From Allolobophora icterica (Eukaryota > Annelida > Clitellata > Crassiclitellata > Lumbricidae): a stretch of 64,000 bases of DNA. The translations under genes were made by a program, and so were the position numbers. A model generated the notes under the pieces. The model ran no database searches. It was given only the letters and a program-made list of their open reading frames with translations, and had not been told where the DNA came from. The DNA lies in contig OY744607.1 in NCBI GenBank assembly GCA_963556255.1, forward strand, positions 40,013,890-40,077,889. Reading direction: 5' to 3'. Of the stretch, positions 23,347-36,200 are shown in pieces. Position 1 is the first letter of the stretch. Each line of letters starts with the position of its first letter.

Positions 23347-26300
23347 TTAACTGTGGTTGCACGGTCTGTGAACCTTTGACGTGTAGGCATCTGGACTATA
23401 CATCGGTTCCGACGTTGGATCAATTCCATATGACTTCATTTTATTGTGCATTTCGAAAAGGTAGTCATAACATTCTGCCCTGTAATAGACAACAAAGCCG
23501 ACATTTTAACTTAAGGTTAATACAGTATGGAGCAAAAGGTTAGTATGTGGTACGTACATGTTCCACAGAGAACAAGTGAGTTTTTTTCTTTTAAACCTTT
23601 GGTGATTTTTAAACTTGCTGTTGTTCCATTAGCAATTGAAAACCAATCCGTTTCTCATGATAGCGGTCTATGGTAATATTATTTCCTGTATAGCACTGAT
23701 TTCTAATGACCAAACATCAATCAATGGTGAAAAGCAATTGTGCAAATTCAGATTTGCTGAAGATCTGTATGTAGTATCTGAGACAGACCCACATGTCGCA
23801 TTACAAGAAAAGCACCACTTTCAGAGGGGGATAGAGTAATGGTAACACTCATGGCCAGGAGAGCAGCAGTACGCGGTTCGATTCCCGCAACCCCCTCGGG
23901 CGGGCGCCTTGCATGGCTGCCATAACCTGTGTTTAGTTAAGATATTGATAATTGTACTGCCATGTCTCAATGTAATCTTACTGCGTTTGTCGGTTTGAAT
24001 TAATAAAGAAAAGATTACTATTATCAATTGGTTATCATGTGACACATAGTAAAACAGAACGTACCATAGTAATACAGAACGTACCAAATGAGAAGAACTG
24101 ACATTTAAGTAATTAATGCAGGAAATAAGCAAACAGTGGACGTCATGCTATAGAAAAGCATAAAAATAGTTACATCGTCTTTGCTTGCTCCCAAGTCTTG
24201 CCCCAAACGTAGACTCCATGTCGACGGACAAGAACGGCAGAAGCATCTGGATAGTCTCTCATTGCTTCAGCCATTGCTTCCTAACACATACACGAAACCA
24301 AACTCCAATGTTAACAGCACTTCAGAGAAGCTATTGCAAGGGTCCTACATATGTATATTTTTAATAATACTAAAAGTCAAACAGTAATTTCTTCAAGAAG
24401 CAGTAAACAAGCCCCAAGCAGTCCGCATTGCAAGACTAGTTTTAGAATTTTGGTAACCTTGATTAGACCACTACAAGGTCGACCATCTGAAAACTCGAAA
24501 TCCACAGCAAACTCCTGTAAATAATTACAAAATGCCAAATTCTCGAGCAAATTCCGCATTAAGGCAAACTTAAGACGGTTGGGACTGATAACATTGTTTA
24601 ATGCAGCTGTGTTAAATCGTGCTTTGGTATAATGGCCAAGAGATGTGTATCAGTCCTGAAATTTGTTGGTCTTTCATGGATTTCCCTAGATCTTGGATTG
24701 TCATGGTAAATACCGTTTTCACGGAATCAACTGTTAACTGCAAAACAAAGCGTAACAGAATGCATCTCAAGCTAACCTTCAGCTCATGCTCTTCTGGGGT
24801 GTTCTCGATTATAGGAACCACCAATGTCTCGTCATATCTGTAATTCACCCCTAGGAAAACAGACCACACAAAGCACATATGTACTGATCACATGCTTAAT
24901 TGGAGCAGAGGCTATCACATGTAATGTAACATAATGTGACTACATACATGTATTTATGTAGCACTTCCAAGAACCTCTCCCTGCCAACCTATAGGTTAGT
25001 TTGTTAAGAATAAAGGTGCAAAATTCAACACAACTAACAAAACACATGCCACCCAAAAGTTAGTTTGTTCCCCTATATAATTATATGGTAGGCTCTGTAC
25101 AAAGCAAAGATGTTTAGTCTGCTTTGTTACATAACTTCTTCAGACTAGTTTAATCTGGTTATGTGTACAATGCAAAGACTAAACAGTTGCATAACTTCTT
25201 CAGATTAGTTTATGGAACCAAAATATTCTAACTGCAATTTTTCAAACCTGGCTGATAATTTACCTGACGAGCATTTCTTGATTCCCTTTATCATCTCGAT
25301 GTGTGATATTCGAAATTCTCGTCCGACTGTCAGCAATGTTGCCACGACAGCGGACTGCGAGTGTGAATGGAGCACTGCGCCAGCACCTGTGTAGAATTAC
25401 AAGAGCAGCAGTCATCTGGAGCCATCAAAGACAGAATCACGGGGCAATTTCTTTTCATTACTACAGCCAAATCATGCATCGCTTAATTTTATCACTGGTG
25501 TGACAACAAATAGTTTTACAACTAACTATGTCAGGATGTAATAAAAGCACTGTGAGGGCCAGAAGTCTATATATAGTCAAAACCCGATATAGTTTATTTA
25601 CTATAAGTTATATATATATATATAAAATGTATATAATTTATATCATATATATATATATTACCATAATATATATATTCATTCAGAGGATTTGTATAAATTC
25701 TACTCAGTTACTTGGTGCATCATTATTGAATGCATACTAGGGTGGTCCACAAATCTTTGGCTCTCTGCCCTCAGGCAGGTTCATATGTCCAATGGCGCCA
25801 TTCCTCTCAATGTTGAGCTTCCGCTTTCATCTGTCTGTAGCCGTCCCTCTCTATTATCCTGTCTAGGAACATCATTCTTGGCCTTTCTCGTGTCGTTTTC
25901 CTCTCCATTTCTACCCTCGATGATATTTCTCAGCAGAGAATTCCCTCTCATTATATGGCCAATCCATCTCCTTTGGCACTCTCTGATTGTCCTCATCATG
26001 GATCTCTCCTCTCCCACCATTTGCAGTACTTCTTCATTTGTCTTGTGCTCTGTCCAGCTGATGCTCTCCATTCTACGCCATATCCACATTTCGAAGGCTT
26101 CTATCCTGATGGCCTCCCCATTATAGTCCACGTTTCAGATCCGTATAGGATCATACTCCATACCAGTGTCTTAACCATTCGCTTCTTCAGATTCCTATTT
26201 AATTTTCCTCTCAAGAGCTCACAAATGTATGGCGAAAATGTTTTATTCTCTCATATTTCATTGCACATAGGCTCATTTTGTTCATTTTTCAAATTAATAT

Positions 26301-28877
26301 TATTTCTAAAAAAATTTGAGCAATTAGACAATTTTTAGAGGTTGCTCTATAGCCCCAAAGTTTTATATATCTGAAATTATATGGTTGTTGCAAGAGTGCA
26401 ACAGCCCAATGGCAACAACACTGTTCTAGTATTCAGTGTGTTAGACTGTGTTTCTGATTGACCTTATGTATACATTGTATGCATAAGGTCAAAATGCAAT
26501 AGAATTTTCTTACTACTTATACCTGATATGAATATTAAATGAAAATAGCAACAAATCATTACTGAAACTACTTCAGTCAACATGTTTTAACGAGATTTTA
26601 TGCAAAATATGAGTTAAAATTAAATTTATCTAAAAATTATTATTACAACACATAATCAAAGTATTAAACCTGTTCATATTAAAAAAATTCTCATTTACAT
26701 ACCTGATATCATAATACAAAAGGTGCGTACCTCTCATAGTGTAGGCATTCATAAACAGAGGGGTACACTGACTCTTGCGAAGGTTTTTCTCCGAAGGAGG
26801 AAATTCAACATCTGTACCATCCAGTGTCTGAACGAAAAGATCTTCTGGCTAAAATAAATTAAATACCCACGATTTCAATCACGTGGCTATCACCATAATC
26901 AAGTTACTGGCATAAATGTGATGTCATAAAAAAATTCACTATCCAGTGCTTTTGGGAATAATTCATAATCAGTTTGGCTACTTGGAACAAGTAAGTCTTG
27001 AAAAGGTTTTGAAGAAACATCTGCTGCAATGTCAAGGCAATGAAAGACGACTACCTGTAAATGTGTAGGAGATTCGAATAACATCTTCAGCCATCTACAC
27101 TTGATGTTTTTACAGATGCTCCATATGTGCAATAGCCGATACTGGTGTTAAAGGTCATTACGAACGAAAGTTCACAAGTTAGCAAGCAATGCTCAGATAC
27201 TACAAATTTCACCAGCAGCAGGCTCACACGCACGTGCACACACATACGCATGTACACACATACACACATACGCACGTACAAACATACGCACGTACAAACA
27301 TACGCACGTACAAACATACGCACGTACACACATACGCACGTACACACACATGCAGAGCCCAACCATTTAATTCCCAGCTAGAGTCAACAGATTATATGCT
27401 CACAGTTCCCGGATGAAGCGGTATCAGAGACAGAAGAGAGGGCTGTAGTGTCTGCAGCACAAGATAGCACCACCACCAATACATTCCATCACAGGTGGTA
27501 GACGATGTGGCATCCAGACATTACTCAAGGGAGTCAAGCCAACAGAACTATATGTTATGAGTAGCCATCAGATAGATCATTGATGGTAAAACCTCATTCT
27601 GGTAGACAGTTGACATTAGTCTAAAGCCTTTCCTCTCCTTTTAATGGCACAGATAAGTCTGTAGGTGTGAGCTGTGACTGGCCTTCCAGAACCTTACATG
27701 CTCTTGATGCAGAGTGGACTATTACAAGATCAGAAGAGTGTGTGCCCAGCAACATTTGCCTCTATCAGAAATCACCACAAATATAACCTTATCAAATCAT
27801 ACCTTAATTCTCTCTTTCTGAACACCTGAAGGAGCAATGTAGATGTTGTCTCTGTAAAAATTAACATTATTATAAATTATTATTGTCTATATGAGTAATT
27901 TTTCTGCACATTTTAAGGTTCTTGAAATTATTATTAAACATTTCTTAAACACTACTTTTTAATGAACAAGCATCATTTGACTGCACCGAGCAATTGTTAG
28001 TGAAGGATTTCTCAAGGTCCCTACACATTATTTGTCTCAGGGGAGGTTTGAACCTGTACTCTCCACTTTACAAGGCAAGCACTCCAACCAGCTTGCCTCC
28101 ATGTCCCAAATCTGCGACAGAGAAACAGCATAATAAACTGTGAACAAAGCACATGCCCAGAACTCCCAGAAGGCAGTCAAAATATACCAAAACTTTGTTT
28201 TATTTCAAATGAAGTTAAATTTTCCCATTTCATTGTTAATATTCACTGACAAGAATGTAGAAGTGAAAATCATGATAGCCCACCCTTGTCGAATGCTGAT
28301 ACCTCCTCCTGTTCCTGTAACCCATCCCAGGTTGTACATCTGCTGACAAAGACTGGGTATCAGTACCCTTGGATGATCCTGCAAATTCAAAAACCGTTAA
28401 TTAAAATACAATTAGCCGTAACTTCACAAAATACGAACGTGCAAAGCAGCAACTCATTATCTCGCATTTGAGCGTCGCTTCTGAGATCCTAAACAGGTAC
28501 TATACAAACGCTCTGTTGTTATCGACAAGAACAACAGTTTAGTAACTTGATGGCCAGCAAACAATATAAACCGATGGCAAAAAGTCCAAATTCAGCACCA
28601 CTTTCTACTGACAATACATTACAAATCAGAAGTTGGTTAGCTTTACTACAGTTTTCTGTCCCATACCCAACACAACGAAATCCAGCCTACGGTAGGCAGC
28701 TACAATGATCGAGAATCGTGCTGTTTTGAAGGCGGAGTGGGGAAAGGGAAGAGCGATAACGAGGGATTAAACATATTTTACTCCATTGGATGCCATAAAT
28801 GAAAAATTAGTCGTCTTGCGCATATTAAACCCATAACCTACCTCTCCATAGCCTCCCTTCTCAACTAAATCAGTCAT
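23347..28877 (-). CDS. APIP: Methylthioribulose-1-phosphate dehydratase APIP, 8 exons
   Basis: APIP dehydrates 5-methylthioribulose-1-phosphate in the cytosolic methionine salvage pathway; the mammalian protein also binds APAF1. Exons in gene order: 28877-28842, 28378-28284, 27851-27803, 26848-26731, 25386-25264, 24850-24777, 24280-24174 and 23479-23347. Every junction keeps frame. They give 244 residues, against 242 in human. Class II aldolase/adducin-fold landmarks are all present. [12 protein letters not shown] is in exon 2 and [11 protein letters not shown] in exon 3. The SQCTPLF cysteine is at about residue 88. Zinc ligands are the HSH pair at about 106 and 108 and the histidine of RRHGVYVWG at about 186. 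The catalytic glutamate of IEMIKG is at about 130, and [16 protein letters not shown] is in exon 6. No active-site residue is missing. The start is the first ATG before a short exon reading [12 protein letters not shown]. It is divergent from ACAD10 copy A, 1.3 kb away. Confidence 0.95.
23826..24012 (+). repeat. tRNA-derived SINE, family S1
   Basis: A GGTTCGATTCCCGC B-box lies at about 23876-23890, with an A-box-like 'taatggtaacactcatggcc' some 45 nt upstream. The body continues through 'gcatggctgcc' and 'aatcttactgcg' to an AATTAATAAAGAAAAG end. It is inserted in the last APIP intron, antisense to the gene. A body fragment recurs at 1600-1690. Confidence 0.75.
25600..25680. repeat. TA-rich simple repeat
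   Basis: Degenerate (TA)n with ATAT and TATATCAT variants, in APIP intron 4. Confidence 0.85.
25745..26225 (-). mobile_element. LINE ORF2 C-terminal fragment
   Basis: A 116-codon minus-strand frame reads [17 protein letters not shown], then [19 protein letters not shown] and [11 protein letters not shown]. This is a widespread C-terminal block of non-LTR retrotransposon ORF2 proteins. It lacks the reverse-transcriptase core. It is inserted in APIP intron 4 in the same orientation as the gene, so it should not be mistaken for an exon. Confidence 0.8.
27220..27350. repeat. (ACATACGCACGT)n microsatellite
   Basis: Repeated ACATACGCACGTACA units with CACACA variants, in APIP intron 3. The Thr/His/Arg-rich and Cys/Val-rich open frames here follow from the repeat. 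Confidence 0.9.
28013..28115 (-). repeat. tRNA-derived SINE, family S2
   Basis: On the minus strand, a TGGTTGGAGTGC A-box-like segment precedes CAGGTTCAAACCTCC (B-box), followed by 'gtagggaccttgag'. Related copies are at 40690-40790 (-), 42255-42362 (-), 45160-45290 (+) and 58905-58995 (-). Confidence 0.65.
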
Positions 28878-30213
28878 TTTAACTTTACACAAACTAACTA
28901 AAACGCGAAAACAACTGTTCGTTTGCTTGTTGTGTTGACTGGACTAATGAACTACACGTGATGCAGCACCAAAGCCTCTTTCCCATGCAACTTCTTTATT
29001 GCACCTGATGAGATAATAACCTCCCTTCGATGCTGATTAGCAAGAAATCGCTAGCTCATCCAAAGGTGCCGGTTGCAGGTAAGTCTGCTGAGACAGATTA
29101 TTGGAATCCCTGAATTAGTAAGATTAGATTTTGCTGCTTAATTTCGTACCATTATATTGATCACTGGTCACAACCACATTTAAAGTAGAGGATGATAACG
29201 ATTCATGATGCGTAACTACATTCTTGGGAGTAGCACAAAAGCGCTGCCAGGTTGACGTTAGTACACCGTAACACCGTGTCAAAGATAACTGGGTCAGTTG
29301 CCCGAATATGGGTCACTATCTAATGTTTACATCTACAATTCACCAGACAACGTTAACAACATCGTTAACATAATAATTACTTGTCACACATCTTTATTCC
29401 TGCACTAGTTTTGAGCACTAAGCTTATGTTTAGTGACTGGTATGTATTTCACCAGATGTCATGTCTCGCTGCCCGTAATGTAAAGGTGAAACCTGGGACT
29501 AAGATTGCTGAAACCTTATAAAATTGTGGCGAGCGCAGGCCTACTAACGGTTTCACTGAGTGATGGGTGTAGCCGAAAAGCTGGCAGCAAGTTGTTTGCA
29601 CATCAGACACGCCTCATATCAGGAGAGGTCTTGAACAGTTTTGAGTTATTTTTATAGTTGGGTATTAATTTGTACATTAAACGTCCATGACTTGTAAAAA
29701 TGTAATGTTGCTCCATTATAAAGAATCAAGAATCGGTCTGGTTGTTTTTATTACACATTCGTTACAGTTTAGAAACAAGTATATGTATATATATGGCAAT
29801 ATATATACATGTAATTATGTATATGTGTACATATATATATATAAAAGTATGTATGTATATATATATATATGGGAAGATGTACATATATAAGTATATACAT
29901 ATAAGTATATATATGTATATATTCCCATATATATACATATAAGTATATATATATATATATATATACATATATGTACCAGTTTATATGTAAATTTTTAACC
30001 TTGATGGCTATTGGAGACCAGTGTTTAATTCAGACCAGGCATTCTAAAGAAGCTGCACAATATCACCTTTTCTGAACTCCTCCACTCTGGTAGTGCCAGT
30101 CCCAAGCCGGGACAAAGGAGAAGGGCATCGCTAACCACCTTTGTTATGACCCAGCGTCGTTCAATAGTAACTGCTTTTCTCATTGTCAGTTCAATGCTAC
30201 AGATTGCCAGAAA
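28878..30213. promoter_or_regulatory. Divergent intergenic region between APIP and ACAD10 copy A
   Basis: These 1.3 kb separate two genes transcribed away from each other, so they should hold both promoters. I see no clear TATA box or CpG-dense block. A TA-rich array of about 200 bp (29778-29972) lies toward the ACAD10 side. Immediately before the ACAD10 ATG the sequence ends GCTACAG, a plausible splice acceptor, so a 5' non-coding exon may exist upstream. Confidence 0.4.
29778..29972. repeat. (TA)n/(TATG)n simple repeat
   Basis: Alternating ATAT and GTATAT runs; the tyrosine/isoleucine-rich frames on both strands are artefacts. Confidence 0.9.
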
Positions 30214-33200
30214 ATGTCGGCTGTATTGCGATTGCGGTCAGTTGGTTCTGGTCTTCGTTGTGCAAAGAGGACTTTGGCTTTGAGTTCAGTCAGTGGACAA
30301 AAGTCTGAGTTTGGATCAAAATCAAAAGCAGCCACAACAAAAGCGGTTGTCTTCGACATGAGTGGTGTCATTGTTCCATCTCCGATGCCTTTCCTTAGAG
30401 GTGAGGTTTGTGGGATCATTTCAGAATATTATGCTGCCTGCTGTGAGTTAGTGGAATCATTTAGGATGAAGTCAATCACTTTCTGCATCTTCAGTATCCA
30501 AGCTAATGTATTTCTGTATGTTTTTTTAAGTTACCGGTAGTTTAGGTACTAGTACTTTGAGAGGTTGTCAAAAGGCGCTATATTACCTACATGCATACAT
30601 ACATGCATACATGCATAAATACATGAACACATACATGTCTTATTAAATTATTGGACATCATGTAGAAGCATCATTAAGAAATACTTCGTTTTTTGTGCAT
30701 GTATGCATCTAGACTTTATTTATCGCCTTTTAAGAGTTTGTCCACAATAATGTAATGTAATGTAAGAAACGATTTATATGGAGTCCTTAAAGCACTTTCC
30801 AAAGGTGCTGCTTCCATGGCTACCCAGCTGTTCTAAACAATGACAACTTAGGTAAACAGAAATGTGTTTTGAATTGAAGTGATAGAAACAGTGCTTATAT
30901 TTAAAGGAATATTGTTCCAATAGGAAACTCCATTGCACAAGAGCATGGTGAACTTGCAGTGTGTGGAAGCAAGGAACCTGTAATCTCCACAGACAGCAGA
31001 GCATAGTGATAGGCAACCAGGCTAACTCAAACTGGAACACTGAGCTCTGTGACACCTGCTGGAGAAGTTCTGCCCATTACTGATTGTCCAAGTAGGAGTC
31101 TCTTGAACTGCCAGGCGCTCTGTTTAGGTGGCCAGTAATTACCACCATAGAGCAGATGTTGATTTTTAAACACATGCTGCCTGATGCATTTAGTTACATT
31201 AAAGTTGGTTTTAATGAAATGTGACAATTATCAGATTATGAATCACATCTGGGTTTACCATCTGGCACCCTGGCAAAGGCCGTTGTAAGCGGAGGGGACA
31301 ACGGAGCGTGGCAGCGAATGGAAAGAGGAGAAATCAGTCTGAGTGAATTTGCTCAAAAGTTCAGTCAGGAGGTCGCTTCACATGTACGTTTAATTTTTTA
31401 TGGACTTTGCTTATATTGTCAATGTGTAAAAATCATGTTGGCTTCATGTTAGCTAGTAGCATGTCTCATTACTGCAGTACTCCCCTTTCAGTGGCCCAAC
31501 AAAGCTAATAGCTGGCCCAGTTAACTACATTGGTTAGAGCATAGGCTGTGTCCCATGTGTCTCTGTGTAAGAGAGCATGCGGATCATGGTTTGCCTCCCG
31601 AACTTGGCTTGTTTCAGAGATTTAAATCTCGGGCTAGCACGGTCCATACACGGGTGCCTTAAATGGCATGGTATCCATTCAAACGGGTAGCAGTGGTGAA
31701 AGATCTCACTTGATCAATTCATTGAAAAATAAGCAGGGTTAAGGCCATACAGTTGCTATTTTAAAAAGTGTACATTTACATTTTACATGTGGTGTTTATT
31801 TCTGCTATACAACTTTCCAATGGTTTGGAGATCAAAAATGGCATTAATTTTATAAATAAAGTAGTCCCTGTGTTGGCTTTTTATAACCGGTGTGGAAACT
31901 AGACTTCTAGACCTCTCAACAGTCACCTGGATGCCCAGATACACCTGTTTGAAGGATCACACCTGGGCCATGAATTTTGCCAGAAATCCGGCCACAGAAA
32001 TATGATTTAAGCAGACTGCTTAACAGAGGCGCCGGCAGCGTGATGCACTGGACGCACGTGTGTCCACCCACCAATTCAAATCCACACAAGGATTAGGCAT
32101 CTCATAGATATTTTTGACAATTTCACTGTGTAATTATGGTTTAACATACAGCATGTATAAATAATATCATATGATATCATATGCATGTGTTATACTGTAC
32201 TTTGATGAGTCACTCTGAGTCATTTTCAGTGTATGACTACGAGTGGCAGACAGGAGACGGGCATGGATGGGAGGAGACGGGAAGGGTGTGCGTCCAATTT
32301 TTTAAAGCCTGGCGGCGCCCCTGCTGCTTAACCACAGACTCAGTAACTGTAATTGTAATTAGTAACTTCTGTCGCACCGGTGTCTAATGCACAAGGCATC
32401 AACTGATGGCACACCAAAACCAAGCTGTTGGAAACAGTTTGCAGGACAGAAAGGCAGCCTTTGGCGGATAAGCAATTTGAAAGAGGTAATTTTTAAGTTG
32501 AGAATGAAATGACACAAGCGACTGGGCAGAGTGCACAGAAACAGGCAGTGATTTCCAAAGAGGTGTAATAGTAGGCAGTTGTCTTTCACCTGCATATGGA
32601 ATAACGGATGTCATTAAGAGATATGCAACAATATAAGTTACTCTTCTTGTAACAATGATTTTTATATTTCAAATTTTTTTATTTACAAGTCTTATAGAAA
32701 GTTCTGTATGTGAGTGCCTTGTTTGATAAGGTGTAATGTTAGCCTGTGTTTGTTGCAGTACGGTGGAAAGCAGGTTGATCTGAGTCAAATGATGAAGAGA
32801 TTGGCCGAAGCTCGTTGTCTGGCTCAACCTTTTCCTGAAATGCTAGATGCTATCCAGTGCCTTCGGGCTGAGGGAATCAAGACAGCACTGCTTACTAACA
32901 ACTATCAAAACGAGAATTGTGGAACATACCAACCACTGGATGAGAAATAGTTTGATGTTGTTAGTAGTTTATATACTTTTGCTTTTTCCGTTGTGACACC
33001 TACTGAAAACTGCTTTTTGATAAGCGTAGAGAAATTGCTAAGTATCTTTGTTCACTGCTCACACATCAGACTCAGATACCATGTGATCTCCAGATAGCTT
33101 CATTTTGTTATTGTATTGTATTGTAGTGTATTGTTTTGTATTTAAACATTTATAAAGCGCCTCTAGTGGGGTGAACCGTTCAGAGGCGCTCCAAGTGCAC

Positions 33201-36200
33201 AAGGCCAAGAGGAAAGAAATAAGTCTTAAGGAAAGCAAAAGAAGACGAGGGGTTACCTATTAAAATTTGAGAGCGAGTAGAAGGAGACAGTGTATATTCC
33301 ATACTGGGAAAGTGCCCGGCTTCTGTTCGTTCTCAGTTGCTGGGTTAAGGTTTTGGAGCTTGTGTCCCTTCTGCTGAACAGGCCCAGAAGACTCGAGCTT
33401 TCCAACATGTTTATCAGCCACAACCTAGGTTCGGTTCTATTTATGCTCTTGTATTGTGACATGGCACTTGTAATGGAGTGCTGATGTGGACTGCGATTCC
33501 ATGCAACAATTGTTTGATGCCTGTCATGACGCCTCTCCCTTGCTCTGGATCCGGTGGCCGAGACAACGTACGACTCGTAGACGAAGGATGTAGGCGCGAC
33601 GTATCCGACTGTATATGGCGCCTCTAGGAGTGAGGCGTGACAATGTCTCATGTGCTACAATAGTGGCACCATAGAAGGCTTTGGATTTGGCTTTCAATTG
33701 GATTAAACTCCTTAGGTTTGATTAGATTAACCTCTCTCTGATACTTGTAAAAAAAATACTGAAAAAGGCAGGTTGCAAGACGTAAAACACTTCATGTATG
33801 AGAAATGAAGCCGATGGCTTGGCAGGTTATCACTACACTGTATACTCCTCTGCAAGTGGAAAATAAGTAGTTGTGCAAATGTGGCTAATTGTAATTTGCA
33901 AGTCATAGATCTGTAGCAAAATCAGACAATAGAATTTCTTCTGAGTTTCCCAATGATTGTTATCATCATTGATCGCTGTACTCCAACAAGAATGTCATGA
34001 GATGATTTTGGCCTTCTGCTGCCATGTGTTAGAAGATTACGTTAGAGATTAAGGGAGATTAAGCCCATTTAATTGCATGAAAAGCTATGGCTGATTTGCT
34101 ACTTATTTCATATTTGCAACTAGAATATCCAATTAAAATGGTAAATATTATTTTTTTGTTGTTTTGCTTCTGTTCTAACAGATTGTTGAATCTGTAAAGG
34201 TGAAAATGCGAAAGCCAGAGGCCAGGATTTACCAATATACTCTGGAGAAACTGCAGGTGGTGCCACAGGAAACTGTGTTCCTTGACGATCTTGCAGAAAA
34301 CGTGAAAGCAGCAAGGCAACTGGGTTTCAGAACTATTAAGGTGTATATGTTTTTATTGTAATATATCTTGTCATTGTTAAGGATTCTTGCTGTGATTTAA
34401 AACAGATTTAAATTGAATCTAGAAGGTTGTCAGTAATATTTAATAATTATATTTAAGATGTCTGCTGCTGTAAGTTTTAATGGTGGCTAACTCGTCGGCT
34501 TTTAACTTCTGTGACCCAGGTTTGAATCCCAGTCCACCATATGAAATTGATGCAGGTAACAGTAGTAAACCTTGAGTTGTACTGTTTGTAACCTTTGAGG
34601 TCATCATCTTTGCGCTGTGGCTTATCGCTGTGCCATCTTAAATCAAAGCCTTCCAGTGTACAGTTTCACTTGCTATATGGATGTTAAGATCTTACAAGGC
34701 TTAATATTTTAGGTAACAAAGTCATGCCAAGCTATCAAAGATTTGGAGACAGAAGTGGGATTCCAGTTGAAGGGTTACGTTACTGGAACAACTAGAATTC
34801 CAGATCGACTGAAGATCTCGTTTGACAAACTGAAGCAGTATTTAAATTCTGTTTTAAATATTCACGACACAGGTAATAAAATCCATAGATCTGTATGAGT
34901 ATAATTTAGGCTGGTTTTATGCTGAAGCTTCTTTTAAGCCATACACTGTGTACTCGTTAACATGCTCCCAGATAACTCGTTGTTCCACTTCACGCGAATC
35001 CATGCTATGTCTCCTGTCTCCCTCAACGATTAACATAATATGCCGTACCGCATAACGGAGGAAGGAGGAAGAGGGGTAGCAGAGGGAGAGAGGAAGAGAG
35101 CGAATGGAGGAAGGGAGGAAGAGAGCGAATTGATTTTGGGAAGAAGAGAGGGGATGGAGGGAGGGAGGAAGAGAGTGAATGGAGGGTGGGAGGAAGAGAG
35201 CGAACGGAGGATGGGTGGATGAGAGGGAATGGAGGGTTGGAGGAAGAGAGTAAAACGGAGGGAGGAAGAGAGGGAATGGAGGAAGGGAGGAAGAGAGTGA
35301 ATTGATGGTGGAAAGAAGAGAGGGAATGGAGGGAGGGAGGAAGAGAGTGAGTGCAGGATGGGAGGAAGAGAGTGAAAAGAGGGAGGGAGGAAGAGAGGGA
35401 ATTGATGGTGAGAAGAAGAGAGGGAATGGAGGGAGGGAGGAAGAGAGTGAATGGAGGGTAGGAGGAAGAAAGCGAACGGAGGGTAGGAGGAAGAAAGCGA
35501 ACGGAGGGTAGGAGGAAGAAAGCGAACGGAGAAGGGAAGGAAGAGAGCGAATGGAGAGTGGGAGGAAGAGAGCGAACGGAGGGTGGGAGGAAGAGAACAA
35601 ACGGAGGGAGGAAGAGAGGGAATGGAGGGTGGGAGGAAGAGAGGGAATGGAGGGTGGGAGGAAGAGAGGGAATGGAGGGTGGGTGGAAGAGAGGAAGGGA
35701 GGGCAAGGTTTTATAATAAAGTTCTTCAGTTAGACCTATGCCAATCTGTTTACCGTTTAATTGTTGAGAGGACAGGCGTAGTATAGAGTTTATTTTGAAG
35801 TTTATTTTTACAGAAGGACTTGTCAGTTTATGGCAGTGGCACATTTTAGAGTTCCAACTTGAGTCTTGTTCTCTTGTAGATTATCGAATTGATTATGGTT
35901 TTCCGTTCTAAGTGTCTTTCGATTGATCCCTAGGCCCTTGACCATCATGATGAAATTACTTGAGAAGTCTTAACATAGGACGATGTTGTTGCATTTGCTA
36001 TGCTTCAACCGTCGTTTGTGTTTCTAATGTACAGAGGATCCAGTTGTTCGATACTTTGAGCATGGCCTGTCAATGCCGACTTATTTCATCAGGTATGCCA
36101 ACAAGAACATGGTGCTCAGAAAGAAACCAGTGAGTGCATTTGATTTTAGAACAACAGCTGGTTAGAAATGTTACCTGCAATGTTATTGTTTTATTAGTAT

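Larger units (their letters stand above)
30214..34872 (+). pseudogene. Copy A HAD-like domain, exons 1-5, broken by TAG
   Basis: Exons 1-5 encode the haloacid-dehalogenase-like part. Motif I reads [10 protein letters not shown], where copy B has [10 protein letters not shown]. Motif II is TALLTNN, the motif III lysine is in [10 protein letters not shown], and motif IV is TVFLDDL. At the end of exon 3 copy A has GAG AAA TAG TTT where copy B has GAG AAC TTG TTT, so translation would stop after residue 176. The exon edges, phases and the rest of the frame are intact, and the stop lies inside the exon rather than in an intron. A sequencing error, a polymorphism or real decay are all possible. Confidence 0.6.

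Noticed and set aside
23826..24012. Functional tRNA gene
   Set aside because: B-box and weak A-box are present but no cloverleaf can be drawn, and the SINE body follows directly.
25781..26131. 116-codon minus-strand frame as a possible APIP exon
   Set aside because: Its motifs are those of a LINE ORF2 C-terminus; APIP exons 4 and 5 join in phase without it.
26899..27132. 77-codon minus-strand frame inside the APIP gene as an extra exon
   Set aside because: It has no similarity to APIP, and exon 3 joins exon 4 in phase without it.
29687..29968. Tyr/Ile-rich frames on both strands upstream of ACAD10
   Set aside because: Artefacts of the TA-rich repeat.
34917..35844. Leu/Pro/Ser-rich frames of 227 and 273 codons on the minus strand
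   Set aside because: They follow the purine-rich minisatellite; no start context, no conservation and they lie within an ACAD10 intron.
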